From CAWFKS01 sp963816435 (GTDB lineage Bacteria; Pseudomonadota; Alphaproteobacteria; Rhizobiales; Rhizobiaceae): DNA of 64,000 nt. Each line of letters opens with the position of its first letter. Positions within the stretch are counted from its first letter, which is position 1. This document shows, piece after piece, positions 38,760-47,552 of the stretch. The position numbers and the translations under genes were made by a program. The notes beneath the pieces are model-generated. The model worked only from the letters and a program-made list of their open reading frames with translations. It was not told the origin of the DNA and ran no database searches. The stretch spans positions 1 through 64,000 of the forward strand of contig CAWFKS010000006.1 in NCBI GenBank assembly GCA_963816435.1, given 5' to 3'.

Positions 38760-39294
38760 TCACGACGTATCGGGGTTTGCTTCCAGCGCCCAGAAGGCGA
38801 GGCCGTGGGTGGTCTCGAGGATTTCGTGGACCAGGTGGCGATGCCGTAGGCCTCGCCCTGCCGGGTGATGCCCGGGCGGGTGGCCGGTGCGCAGCGGCCA
38901 GGTTCGCCTGACCAGCCCGGCCTTTCTGCGCGCCTGCCATCTGGCGAAACGCGTGGCGTGGCGCGGCAGATCGTCGAGCACGTCGCCGAGGGCTGCAAGC
39001 CGCAGCGCCAGCGGGCGCGCGTCGACCGGATCGTCGGGCGAGGGTTTTGGCGGGATCGCGAACGGCCGACAAAACCCCGGAAAGCTGATGCGGGGAACGC
39101 CGGCCGGCGCCGGCCGCGCTTCGCCAGAAGAAAGCCGGCGCGGCGGATCGAACAGCGCGAACGTTGGGCGGGCGGCCCGAGCTTCATGTCTCCGGTATCG
39201 ATCGGCCCCCACTCTGCCTCGCGGTGCTCGGCACCTCTCACCCGCTCGACGTGGGAGAGGAAGGGCGCCTGGTGCTGCCGCTGCGGTTTCCTCG
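38760..39294 (-). pseudogene. 3' part of a hypothetical gene cut by ISAs1
   Basis: An open frame (from the IS edge, or from GTG 39212) encodes RPTFALFDPPRRLSS, VPRISFPGF, then PSPDDPVDARPLALRLAAL and ends VHEILETTHGLAFWALEANPDTS-like sequence. This composition (proline-rich linker, ALRDLPRQA-like helix, closing DTS) is known to me from short hypothetical proteins of rhizobia, but the name is unknown. The matching N-terminal half lies beyond the IS at 40485-40690 on the same strand, so ISAs1 splits the gene. Confidence 0.5.
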
Positions 39295-39324
39295 CCCCCC
39301 TTGCGGGCAGGGCTATCGCATATG
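39295..39324 (+). repeat. ISAs1 inverted end, left
   Basis: Matches 40455-40484 in inverted orientation with about three mismatches or gaps in 30; the conserved inner part is ggcaggg...atcgcatatg. Confidence 0.6.
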
Positions 39325-40383
39325 AGTGATTACGTGGAGAAGATAGTCGTCGTTCCAGGCGCATTTCTTGATGCGGTGGCTAATGGGGACTTTGCCGGTA
39401 TCGGCCAGCTGAAGGATGTTTGTGGCGAGGCGGTTGAGGAGCGCGGTATTGGCGGGGGCATTGCCCTTTCGGGCGCGGCTGAGATCCTCGTTGAGGTGGA
39501 CGTCCAGCATCCAGTGCAATCCGTTTTCGATCTGCCAGTGGGCTCTTGTGAGGTCGAGCGCCTGATCGGGCGAGAGCAGCGTAGAGGCCATGAACAGGCG
39601 CGTCAGCGGCTTGGCCTCGTCGCGGCGGCTGGTGACGCGGATGAACGCCTTGTGGCCTGGCATCAGCGGCTCGCTTGCCGCCACGACCTCGGCCTGCCGC
39701 CATTCGTTGCGGCCATGGCTGGTTTCGGTCCGCTCGGCGATGGCGGGGGTTGCCTCGGCCAGGTGCTGCCTGGCGCTGGCGAGCCAATGACGGCGGTTTC
39801 CCTTGAGCGCAAGCAGGTAATCGCCGCCGCCGCCGGTCACCGCCTCGGCCATTCGGGTGTGGCAGTGAAGGGCGTCGGCCGTGATCAGTCTATCAGTAAG
39901 ATCAATGAGTTCGATGACTTTGAGAGCCGTCTCGACCTCATTCTCGCCGGGCTTGGGCGAGGCCGCGGCCAGGCACAGGCGCGTCTGCGCGGCGAAGGCC
40001 GATACCGTCAGCGGCGGACTGGCCGCCAAGCCCTTTTCGTAGGCGCGCCGCAAAGCTTTGCCGTCGAGCGACACCACTTCCGGCATCTCTTGCCGTGCCC
40101 GCGCAAACGCCGCCGCCAAGGCAGCGAAGGCGCGCCCGAAAGCCTCCGGATCAAGCAGCCGCAGCAGCCGCGAGAAGGTATCGTGGCTGGGGGCGGTGTC
40201 ATAGTCGATCAGCCGCGACAGCGCTTGCTTTCGCTCCTGTGCGAACAAGGCGAACTCCGTCGCATTGCTGGCGCCGCACAGGCTCGCCGCGATCATCATC
40301 ACAATCAGATCGCCAAGCCGGTGACTGGCGTTGGACGCGCGTGGATCGGGCACCGCGCCAAAATAGCTCTCAAGGCAGGCCAT
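39313..40383 (-). CDS. ISAs1 family DDE transposase
   Basis: 356 residues. N-terminal domain MACLESYFGAVPDPRASNASHRL, then the catalytic residues in VVSLDGKALR, LITADALHCH and HWQIENGLHWMLDVH. The C-terminus (NILQLADTGKVPISHRIKK) is normal. Uninterrupted and of full length, so probably the only intact DDE transposase in the island. Confidence 0.92.
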   Translation of the reverse strand: MACLESYFGAVPDPRASNASHRLGDLIVMMIAASLCGASNATEFALFAQERKQALSRLIDYDTAPSHDTFSRLLRLLDPEAFGRAFAALAAAFARARQEMPEVVSLDGKALRRAYEKGLAASPPLTVSAFAAQTRLCLAAASPKPGENEVETALKVIELIDLTDRLITADALHCHTRMAEAVTGGGGDYLLALKGNRRHWLASARQHLAEATPAIAERTETSHGRNEWRQAEVVAASEPLMPGHKAFIRVTSRRDEAKPLTRLFMASTLLSPDQALDLTRAHWQIENGLHWMLDVHLNEDLSRARKGNAPANTALLNRLATNILQLADTGKVPISHRIKKCAWNDDYLLHVITHMR

Positions 40384-40454
40384 GGCAGTAGCTCCCTCGC
40401 TAGACCGCCAACCCCAAGAATCCCTTCTCAGCCCAAACTCAAGCCAAAAATCGC

Positions 40455-40484
40455 CATATGCGATTCCCCTGCCCTCAAGGGGGG
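40455..40484 (-). repeat. ISAs1 inverted end, right
   Basis: Counterpart of 39295-39324, same element. Confidence 0.6.
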
Positions 40485-40690
40485 AGAGGTGGGTTGCGCA
40501 GCAAACCGGAGTGGGGGTCGAACCGCCCTGGCGTGGTCGTGGCCGGAATGTTTCGGTTCCGGCTGGCTCGGACGCGCCGTCGGCACGGCGACGACGATGC
40601 CGCGCGCGGCGACGATGACCAGCCGCCGCGCCGCGGCCTCGGCCGGGCGCAGCAGCCGCAGCACGGCGCGGCGGAGATGGCGGGGCAGCG
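40485..40690 (-). pseudogene. 5' part of the hypothetical gene split by ISAs1
   Basis: Minus-strand frame reading TLPRHLRRAVLRLLRPAEAA, then RRLVIVAARGIVVAVPTARP, with the helical, arginine-rich style of the N-terminus of the rhizobial hypothetical protein whose end lies at 38760-39294. Its own start is lost, because at about 40695 the sequence turns into an IS21 transposase remnant on the other strand. Confidence 0.45.
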
Positions 40691-40694
40691 TGAT

Positions 40695-41110
40695 GGTTCG
40701 ACGCCCACGCCCGGGCCTTCCCCTTCTTCGGCGGTGGTCGTCGCTCGCATTCCAGTGCAAGTTGGTTCCCAAGCACTTGTGGTTACCGAGCCCTTCGATG
40801 AATAGGTCGATCCGTTTCCGGGTGTGCCTGCACGCGCGTCATCTACGACAACATGAAGACGGCGGTGGAGACGGTCTTCGTCGGCAAGGAGCGGAAGTAC
40901 AACCGTCAATTCCTGCAGATGTGCAGCCATTATCTGGTACTGCCCGTCGCCTGCAGGTCGGCGTCGGGCTGGGAGAAGGGCAAGGTAGAGAACCAGGTCG
41001 GCTTGGTGCGCGAGTGCTTCTTCACGCCGCGTCTGTGCTTCCGGACTTATGAGGAGCTGAACGCTTGGCTGCTCGACACGTGTGTGGCCTACGCCAAGGC
41101 GCATCCCCAT
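40695..41110 (+). pseudogene. IS21 family transposase (IstA) remnant
   Basis: A first scrap reads FDAHARAFPFFGG in the plus strand. After about 90 unrelated bases the typical stretch RVIYDNMKTAVETVFVG, RQFLQMCSHYLV, SGWEKGKVENQVGLVRE and LNAWLLDTCVAYAKAHPH follows up to 41110. Both ends of IstA and all of IstB are missing. Confidence 0.75.
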
Positions 41111-41185
41111 GTCGACCAGCCGGATGATCTCCAGCTTCTCCGATGCGGGCTATCTCATTCGTCGTCTCCTCCACCCGGTGGCCTG
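41110..41185 (-). pseudogene. Scrap of an IS helix-turn-helix (IS3-like, N-terminus)
   Basis: Minus strand reads SEKLEIIRLV, a segment of the helix-turn-helix domain found at the start of IS3-type transposases, with a TAG just before it. Only about 25 codons remain. Confidence 0.4.
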
Positions 41186-41208
41186 CTGCCGGCTTTTCGG
41201 ACACGCAG

Positions 41209-41350
41209 TTAGGCTAGCCTAGCTTTCTCCTCGAACTCTACGGGGCTCAGATAGACAAATGTCGAGTACCGTCGCCGAGGGTTGTAGAAGCGCTCGATGT
41301 AATCGAACACATCCGCCCTGGCGTCATCCCTCGTCCTGTAGACCTTGCGG
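41209..41350 (-). pseudogene. IS3 family OrfB, C-terminal fragment
   Basis: Minus strand encodes TARKVYRTRDDARADVFDY, then IERFYNPRRRYSTFVYLSPV and EFEEKARLA before TAA at 41209. This is the end of the integrase domain of the IS3 element whose front part lies at 42730-43135 on the same strand; IS110 copy 1 sits between, and about 50 codons are lost. Confidence 0.8.
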
Positions 41351-41373
41351 GCTGTCTGACGCCCTTCTGTTTG

Positions 41374-42453
41374 TCAAGCGGCGATGCGGGTCTGATTGAT
41401 CTCCCTGTGGCGCTTCGTGATTATGTGGAAGACCTCCCGCGCGATGTATCGTTTGAGGGCCCGAATGGCATCGAGCTTGGAATGACCTTCGCTGATACGT
41501 CGGTCAACATACACCTTTGTCGTCGGATCGGTTCGGAGTTGCCCGATAGCGATGATGTGGAGGGCACTGTTTGCAGCGCGATCACCGCCCCTGTTGAGCC
41601 GATGCCGGATGGTCTTTCCGGAAGACGCGGGGACCGGACTGACGCCGCAAAGTGCTGCGAAGCTTGCCTCCGACTGCAGACGTTCGGGATTGTCGCCGGC
41701 CGTCAAGAGCAGCTGTGCGGCACCGATATAGCCGATCGAGTTGCGTGCGATGAGTTCGGGCGCCAGGTCGTCGACGATGGCACCGATCATCGCATCGAGA
41801 TCTGCGATCTCGTCATGAAGCTCGAGATAGCGTCGGGCGAGCGATTTAAGACTGATTCGATAGGCCGCTTCCACATCACGATAGGCCGTCAGATCAGGCC
41901 GCCAAGCTGCCAGGGTCCTCACGAGCTGCATGCGTGTCATGGAGCGCAACGTATCGCGCAACCCGTCCGGCGCGCTCACGATCGTGGTCTGGATTATCTG
42001 GATTGCAACTCGGCGAGCAGCGACGGCGGTTTTGCGGCAGACCATGAGGACGCGCAGGGATTCGACCATACCGTCGCGGCTTCTCGGCGTGACCGTTCTC
42101 TTCCCGGCGAAGGCTGCATGCGCAGCGTTCTGGGCATCGAAGTCGTCGTTCTTGCCACGTCTGCGCCGGTCATGCTTGTCCGGTGTGGTGACCTCCATCA
42201 CCTCGATGCCGGCTTTCTGCATGAAGCGCAGCAGGCCCGCGCCATAGGAGCCGGTCGATTCTATGCCGATGCGCCTCAGGTTCCCAAACGACCGCATCCA
42301 GGCAAGCATTTGCCGGTATCCCTGCCGGGTGGTGGCGAAGCAGCCGGTTCCCAGGACACGATCCCGTTCATCCACAATTGCCGCGACATGGAGATCCTTG
42401 TGCGTGTCGACGCCACCGACGACGTGGCGCGTCCCCTCTTCGATGCTATCCAT
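41374..42453 (-). CDS. IS110 family transposase
   Basis: DEDD/serine-type recombinase of 359 residues. RuvC-like N-domain: GGVDTHKDLHVAA, RIGIESTGSYG, and KNDDFDAQNAA near residue 105. C-terminal Tnp domain with the conserved serine: AALCGVSPVPASSGKT. ATG 42453 gives the family start. The frame is uninterrupted. Confidence 0.92.
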   Translation of the reverse strand: MDSIEEGTRHVVGGVDTHKDLHVAAIVDERDRVLGTGCFATTRQGYRQMLAWMRSFGNLRRIGIESTGSYGAGLLRFMQKAGIEVMEVTTPDKHDRRRRGKNDDFDAQNAAHAAFAGKRTVTPRSRDGMVESLRVLMVCRKTAVAARRVAIQIIQTTIVSAPDGLRDTLRSMTRMQLVRTLAAWRPDLTAYRDVEAAYRISLKSLARRYLELHDEIADLDAMIGAIVDDLAPELIARNSIGYIGAAQLLLTAGDNPERLQSEASFAALCGVSPVPASSGKTIRHRLNRGGDRAANSALHIIAIGQLRTDPTTKVYVDRRISEGHSKLDAIRALKRYIAREVFHIITKRHREINQTRIAA

Positions 42454-42727
42454 TCCCAGTCTCCAGCTTGGACCGTTTGACAAACGGCTTCGCCAGACCG
42501 AGTGCGCGGACAGGACAGTCACGAGACCATGAGGTCAGGCCCTTCTCGGGTCACAGGCATCGGCGAGGCAAAGCCCCACCGCAGGGCGTTCCCGGGAGGT
42601 CGACAGGTCCAGGGAAAGACACGACTGGCCGATCGGTGTTTGAGCCAGACCACACCGGGGCGCCCTACGGCGCCAGCATACCAGTCGGTCCATCGCTGTG
42701 AGAGTCAGACCGCCCAGGAACTGGCGG
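42454..42727 (-). ncRNA. Non-coding end of IS110 element 1; candidate bridge RNA locus
   Basis: IS110-group elements carry a structured bridge RNA in the long non-coding end upstream of the recombinase gene. This stretch has no credible ORF and includes several inverted segments (for instance gaccgcc / ggcggtc at 42708-42729). Length and position fit; the guide loops were not derived. Confidence 0.35.
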
Positions 42728-42729
42728 TC

Positions 42730-43135
42730 ATTCTTTGACTATCGCTGTGATGCAGCAGGCTGTCGGGCCTGCCTCGGCGCCAGATCGCCATGACCAAGGC
42801 ATCGGTGACTAGCTGGGCCGTCATCTCGGTCTTCATCGCCCAGCCGACGACACGGCGGGAGAACAGGTCGACGACGGCCGCAACGTAGAGCCATCCTTCG
42901 GCGGTCCAGAGATACGTGAAGTCGGCCACCCACTTCTGGTTCCGAGCCGATTGACACCGATGCCTCGAAGGCGCGATCGAGGATATTTTCCGACCCGACC
43001 GTTCGCTCGCCTGTATCCTTCGGCAACCCGCGACGCCGCGGCCGGGCACGCAGACCGTTCTCGCGCATCAGCCTCTAGACGCGATGCAGGCCGCAGGCGA
43101 GACCTTCCGCCAGCACATCATAGGCGTTCGATCGG
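42730..43135 (-). pseudogene. IS3 family OrfB, front fragment with stop and frameshift
   Basis: Minus strand shows YDVLAEGLACGLHRV, a TAG at 43075-43077 where Glu is expected, then RLMRENGLRARPRRRGLPKD, ENILDRAFEAS and, after a frame change near 42950, NQKWVADFTYLWTAEGWLYV, VVDLFSRRVVGW and LLHHSD, where IS110 copy 1 begins. Non-functional. Confidence 0.8.
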
Positions 43136-43389
43136 GTTCGTAACCGGTATAAGATTCCTGGTGCCGAAGTCAGGCTTCGGTTTTGTTGCCCGAGGCGTAT
43201 GGTGCGACCATCCGGGACAGAGGCACCGGGAGCACGAAGGTGCGGGCAGGCCGATCCACACGATGAGCTGCGAGCTCGTGTTAGTAGCTGGCCGCCTCTG
43301 CGACTCGCCCGGTTGCGCTGAGAGCGCGAATCCGTAGTTGTCGTGTCGCCCGCCGCTCCCGTCGTCAAGCTGATGGACAGGAGGCGCTT
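43136..43389 (+). ncRNA. Non-coding end of IS110 element 2; candidate bridge RNA locus
   Basis: About 250 bases upstream of a second IS110 recombinase gene without any credible ORF, beginning where the IS3 text ends. It has short inverted parts (gaagtcaggcttc near 43165-43177 is a clear hairpin). Fits a bridge RNA position; not proven. Confidence 0.4.
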
Positions 43390-44628
43390 ATGCGACGCGT
43401 TATCGGAATGGATATCCACCGGACCTTCGGGGAGGTGGTTTTCTGGGAAGAAGGCAAGCTTCGCCATGGTGGCCGTGTCGACATGACCCGGACAGCGCTG
43501 GAGGGCTTCGGCAAGAGCCTTTTAGCGACGGACGAGGTGGTGATCGAGGCGACCGGCAACTGCATGGCGGTGTCACGGGTGCTGTCGCCGTTCGTGAAGC
43601 GGGTAGTGATCGCCAATCCGCTACAGGTGAAGGCGATTGCCCATGCCCATGTAAAGACCGACAAGATCGATGCGGGCACGTTGGCAAGCCTGCATGCGGC
43701 GGGCTATCTGCCGGAGATATGGGCACCGGATGCCGCCACCGAGCGGATGCGCAGGCTGTCTGCTCGCCGCTACCAGGTCGTGCGACATCGCACGCGGATC
43801 AAGAACGAAGTGCATGCGATCCTGCATGCTCATCTTATACCGAAGTGCCCGCACGCTGATCTGTTCAATGGTCGCGGCCGCGCTTGGCTGATGCGCCAGC
43901 CGGTCCCCAAGGATGAACGTGTTGCGATCGAGCGGCATGTGCGCGAACTGGATCGGCTTGCCGAAGACCTGGCGATCCTTGACAGGGAGATTGCCGAGAG
44001 CAGCCTGGATGACGTAGCGGTCAGGCGACTTCTGACCATCACCGGCGTCAATCTGACGGTGGCGGTCGAACTGATGGCGGCGATAGGCGATATCGCCCGG
44101 TTCAGGTCCCCGCAGAAGCTGGTCAGCTACTTCGGTCTCAATCCTCGGGTGCGTCAGTCCGGCCTCGGCGCCGCCCACCATGGGCGCATCAGCAAGGTCG
44201 GGCGGAGCCATGCCCGCGCCATGCTTGTCGAAGCGGCCTGGGCGGCGGCGAAAGCACCTGGCCCACTGCATGCCTTCTTCGTTCGAGTTCGAGCCCGGCG
44301 TGGGCATCAGGTGGCCGCCGTCGCTGTGGCGCGGAAGCTGGCCGTTCTTGTCTGGCACATGCTGACGAAGGAGAGGGACTATCTGTGGGCGCGGCCCAGC
44401 CTGGTGGCTCACAAGGTGCGAGGCATGGAGCTGCAAGCGGGGAAGCCACAGAAGAAGGGGAACTCGCGAGGTCCGACCTATGCCTACCACGTCAAGGAAC
44501 TGCGGCATCAGGAGATGAACATCGCCCGAAAGGCCGAGGAGAGCTACGAGCGCTTTGTCGGCTCCTGGCGCCCGCGCCCGCCCAAAGGAAGGGCGCGCGG
44601 GCGCCTCAATCCGGCAAGGCTTGAATAG
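43390..44628 (+). CDS. IS110 family transposase, second type
   Basis: 412 residues, only distantly like the first IS110 copy. RuvC-like part: IGMDIHRTFGEVVFWE, VVIEATGNCMAV, KTDKIDAGTLASL. C-terminal part: YFGLNPRVRQSGLG and GRSHARAMLVEAAWAA. A strong ribosome-binding site (aggagg) precedes ATG 43390. The long basic C-terminus (RPRPPKGRARGRLNPARLE) is unusual. Uninterrupted. Confidence 0.92.
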   Translation: MRRVIGMDIHRTFGEVVFWEEGKLRHGGRVDMTRTALEGFGKSLLATDEVVIEATGNCMAVSRVLSPFVKRVVIANPLQVKAIAHAHVKTDKIDAGTLASLHAAGYLPEIWAPDAATERMRRLSARRYQVVRHRTRIKNEVHAILHAHLIPKCPHADLFNGRGRAWLMRQPVPKDERVAIERHVRELDRLAEDLAILDREIAESSLDDVAVRRLLTITGVNLTVAVELMAAIGDIARFRSPQKLVSYFGLNPRVRQSGLGAAHHGRISKVGRSHARAMLVEAAWAAAKAPGPLHAFFVRVRARRGHQVAAVAVARKLAVLVWHMLTKERDYLWARPSLVAHKVRGMELQAGKPQKKGNSRGPTYAYHVKELRHQEMNIARKAEESYERFVGSWRPRPPKGRARGRLNPARLE

Positions 44629-44732
44629 GCTGCCCGGCGGCGCTTGCAGCCGATGCACCGCGCTTCGCCACGAGGTCGCCCGCGCATATGGAGAATACCA
44701 CGCCCCGAAGCGGAAGGCTTGTCGATCTTATC

Positions 44733-45715
44733 CGTCGAATGCAGCTTCGCCCGGTGCTCCTTCGGGAAGGTGATGTAGGCGAGCACGTCAGGCTCGGCGT
44801 CATCGAGAATGGCGGCGAGCTTTGGCACCTTCGGTCGAATCTGGTCGGCGACGGCGCGCCACTGGGTGCTGGCGGCTTCCGGTGTCTCCTGCGCGAAGGA
44901 TGTGGCGATGATGGCGGAGACGACGCGGCGGCCGCTCCTGCCTGCGTGCGCCAGCACGTTCCGCATGAAGTGGACGCGGCAGCGCTGCCAGGTGGCCGAG
45001 AGAACCTTGGTGACGGCCGCCTTCAGGCCTTCATGGGCGTCGGAGACGACCAGCTTCACGCCCCGCAGACCCCGGCGTGTCAGCTTGCGCAGGAACTCCG
45101 TCCAGATCGGCTCGGCCTCCGACGTGCCGATCTCCATGCCCAGAACCTCGCGCCGGCCGTCACTGTTGACGCCGACGGCGATGATGACGGCGACGGAGAC
45201 GATGCGACCACCTCGGCGCACCTTCAGGTAGGTCGCATCGATCCACAGGTATGGCCAGTCACCCTCGATCGGCCGTTCGAGGAAGGCCTTCACCTTGCCG
45301 TCGATCTCCTCGCACAGCCGCGACACCTGGCTCTTGGAGATGCCGCTCATGCCGATGGCCTTGACCAGGTCGTCGACCGAACGTGTCGAGATGCCCTGCA
45401 CATAGGCCTCCTGGATGACGGCGGAGCGCCTTCTCCGCCATGCGGCGCGGCTCAAGGAAGCCCGGGAAGTAGGAACCTTCCGGAGCTTCGGGATGCGCAG
45501 CTCAACGGTGCCGGCCCGCGTCTCCCAGTCCCGGTGGCGATAGCCGTTGCGCTGGGCCGTCCGGAGCGGGCTCTTCTCGCCCAGGCGGCGCCGGTCGCCG
45601 CGCCCACCTCCATTTCCATCAGCCGCTCGGTGGCAAAGCCGATCATCTCGCGCAGCAGATCGTCATCAGGTGTCTTCTCCACGAGTGCGCGCAGGTTCAT
45701 CATGTCGTCGGTCAT
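44733..45715 (-). pseudogene. IS256 family (mutator) transposase, truncated and frameshifted
   Basis: Begins MTDDMMNLRALVEKTPDDD and LLREMIGFATERLMEMEVGA, shifts frame near 45590-45450, and continues VIQEAYVQGISTRSVDDLV, WPYLWIDATYLKVRRGG, VVSDAHEGLKAAV, CRVHFMRNVLAHAG and HRAKLHST, where IS110 element 2 cuts it. The last catalytic Glu region is lost. Confidence 0.85.
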
Positions 45716-45825
45716 CGGTAGTCTCTCCAGAAAGGTTGGTGTCGCAACCACACCCTACCGGAAAGCGCCGATGACCACCGCGCTACCCACCTACACCACG
45801 TCTAGGGACGTCACCCCGGCCCTGG

Positions 45826-46787
45826 CGATGCCGATGGTTCGGACGAACAGCCTCATGCGATCTTTTTGCTCCGCGAAGACATGCTCGACGCGGGCCCGGA
45901 CTTTGGACTTCGCAGCATTGCCCTTGGCGATCGGCTTCGGCATCGGCTTGTCTTGATGAATGCGGCTGAACTTGCCCGAGCTTTCCAGAAACGCCTCGTT
46001 GGCCGCCGACCGGTAGGCCGTGTCGGCCCATACGTCCGAAGCCGTGTTGCCGGATCGATCAGGCCTTCGCGAAGCCGGGCACCATCATGGGCGGCGGCAT
46101 CAGTCACAAGAGCGCGGCGGACATGCCATGCCGCCGATCGATCGAGATGTGGTTCTTATAGCCGAAGAAGGGTATGGCGATGTCGGTCTGCGGCTGGCCG
46201 TCGTCGTTCGGCCTTGCCTAGAAGAACTTCACTGTCCAGCGGGCATCGCAGTCCTTCTGGCGGAACGTTGAAGCTTTGTCCTTCCACGCTTCAGGAACCT
46301 CGCCTCCCTTGATGGCGACCTTCTCGCCATCGGTGCGTTGCTTCGGCGCAGCCACCAGCGTCGCATCGATGATCTGGCCGCCCATCGGCAGATAGCGCGC
46401 TTCCGCGATCGCCCGGTCCTGCCGCTCGAACAGCCTGTCGAGCGCCTTGGCTGCGGTAAGCCCTCAAAGCGTGTTGGCGTCCGGCACCGTATCGCCGGGG
46501 CCGAGCGCCCAATACTGCATCCAGCTCAAGCGATCCTGCACCAAGTAGCTCGTCTGGGCCAATGAAGGCCATAAAGCCCCTGCAGCACGAGCATGCTGAA
46601 TTTCAGCACCGGATCGAAACCGGGACGGCCGCCCTTTGAAGGATGGCGCCGGCGCAACGCCTTCAACAAGGCCGGCCGGAACATCTCGAAATCGACCGTC
46701 GCGCCGAGCTTCTCCAATGGATCGCCTTCCACCGAGAACTCCTTCAGCCGAGTCCTCCACGTCCCAGAAACCGCCCTGTCCCCGCAT
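45826..46787 (-). pseudogene. IS5 family transposase, copy A (broken)
   Basis: Starts MRGQGGFWDVED at 46787. Recognisable parts in different frames are LEKLGATVDFEMFRPALLKA, TSYLVQDRLSWMQYW, GDTVPDANTL, AKALDRLFERQDRAIAEA, MGGQIIDATLVAAPKQR, TDIAIPFFGYKNHISIDRRH and RMRLFVRTIGIARA, where it stops against IS256. Several stops and shifts. About 420 bases (45836-46262) repeat in inverted orientation at 49976-50396. Confidence 0.8.
45836..46262 (-). repeat. Inverted IS5 repeat, left arm
   Basis: Near-identical to 49976-50396 in the opposite direction (a handful of mismatches). The two arms enclose the sulfotransferase/glycosyltransferase operon. Confidence 0.85.
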
Positions 46788-47003
46788 CCACTCCCTCCGG
46801 CAAATCAATGCCGGAATTGAATCACGAAACTCATCCAGCCGCCGGTTTCCGGAGGCGTCCACCTTGTCTTCGCGGGGAAAACGATCGCCACCACGGCGAC
46901 GGTCTCGCTGGTGAGCGTGATCGGTTTGATCGCCTGAGTGCACAAGGAACCTGAAAGCGGGCAGCGACGCGACTGGCGGTCGAGGTCAGGCGTCGATAAT
47001 CGA

Positions 47004-47546
47004 TCAAGCCTTGGCTGGCCGTGGCGGAACAACATGCGGGAACGCGCAGTCTGGTTCGTCATGCCCAAGGAAGCCGCACAGTTCCCCCCATCCGCCGCCG
47101 CTGGTGATGTCGAGTGTACGCAGGTCGCATTCTCTGCCGCGAAAATAGTCGTGCACCTCGGAATTGTGCCGGGCGTATCTCGCCAGATAGACGTCCTCGT
47201 TTCCGACAGGCGAGCCAGCGCCATAGATCCATTGGCGCATCGGGGTGCTGCGGCTACCGAACTGCGACAGGACACTTCTGATCCATTCTTCGGGAGGGCG
47301 TATCGTCAGCACGAACTTGCTGCCCGGCCAATGCCTGTCCATCTCCCGATAAAGCAGCGGCCACGGGTTGTCCTGGAAAGCGTCGTATCGTTCGCTGAGT
47401 GCCAGTGCCATCGGCAGAGCGTTGGTCGAAATGTCGGGATCCTGTGTTCGGTTCGGCCCGGTGACCGAGTAACCGAGAATGCCCAAGGCGCGCCCCAGCG
47501 AACTCGTCCCGGTTCGGTGGAAGCCTATGCAAAAGACCTTTCGCAC
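47004..47546 (-). CDS. Sulfotransferase family protein
   Basis: Protein of 180 residues opening VFCIGFHRTGTSSLGRAL, a 5'-phosphosulfate-binding P-loop typical of the Sulfotransfer_4-like group, and a middle FVLTIRPPEEWIRSVLSQF that fits the 3'-phosphate-binding helix. Shorter than most relatives, but start and stop look natural. Third gene of a leftward operon; the gap to the gene before is six bases. Base composition is lower in GC than the backbone. Acceptor unknown. Confidence 0.75.
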   Translation of the reverse strand: MRKVFCIGFHRTGTSSLGRALGILGYSVTGPNRTQDPDISTNALPMALALSERYDAFQDNPWPLLYREMDRHWPGSKFVLTIRPPEEWIRSVLSQFGSRSTPMRQWIYGAGSPVGNEDVYLARYARHNSEVHDYFRGRECDLRTLDITSGGGWGELCGFLGHDEPDCAFPHVVPPRPAKA

Positions 47547-47552
47547 GACAAC

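Larger units (their letters stand above)
39295..40484 (-). mobile_element. ISAs1-family insertion sequence
   Basis: A complete transposase gene lies between near-perfect 30-base inverted ends: 39295-39324 and 40455-40484 (ccccccttg.gggcaggg.-like, then atcgcatatg). The outermost C-rich part may belong to the target. No clear target duplication could be fixed. Confidence 0.75.
41351..42727 (-). mobile_element. IS110-family element 1, inserted in an IS3 remnant
   Basis: The transposase gene is near one edge, with about 275 non-coding bases upstream of it, the normal asymmetry of IS110-group elements. It lies between two parts of one IS3 orfB. Edges are set by where the IS3 text stops and are uncertain by about 20 bases. 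Confidence 0.65.
43136..44732 (+). mobile_element. IS110-family element 2, cutting an IS256 copy
   Basis: Left edge where the IS3 fragment stops; right edge where the IS256 transposase resumes in the middle of its KLHST segment. The insertion removes the IS256 C-terminus. Confidence 0.6.
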
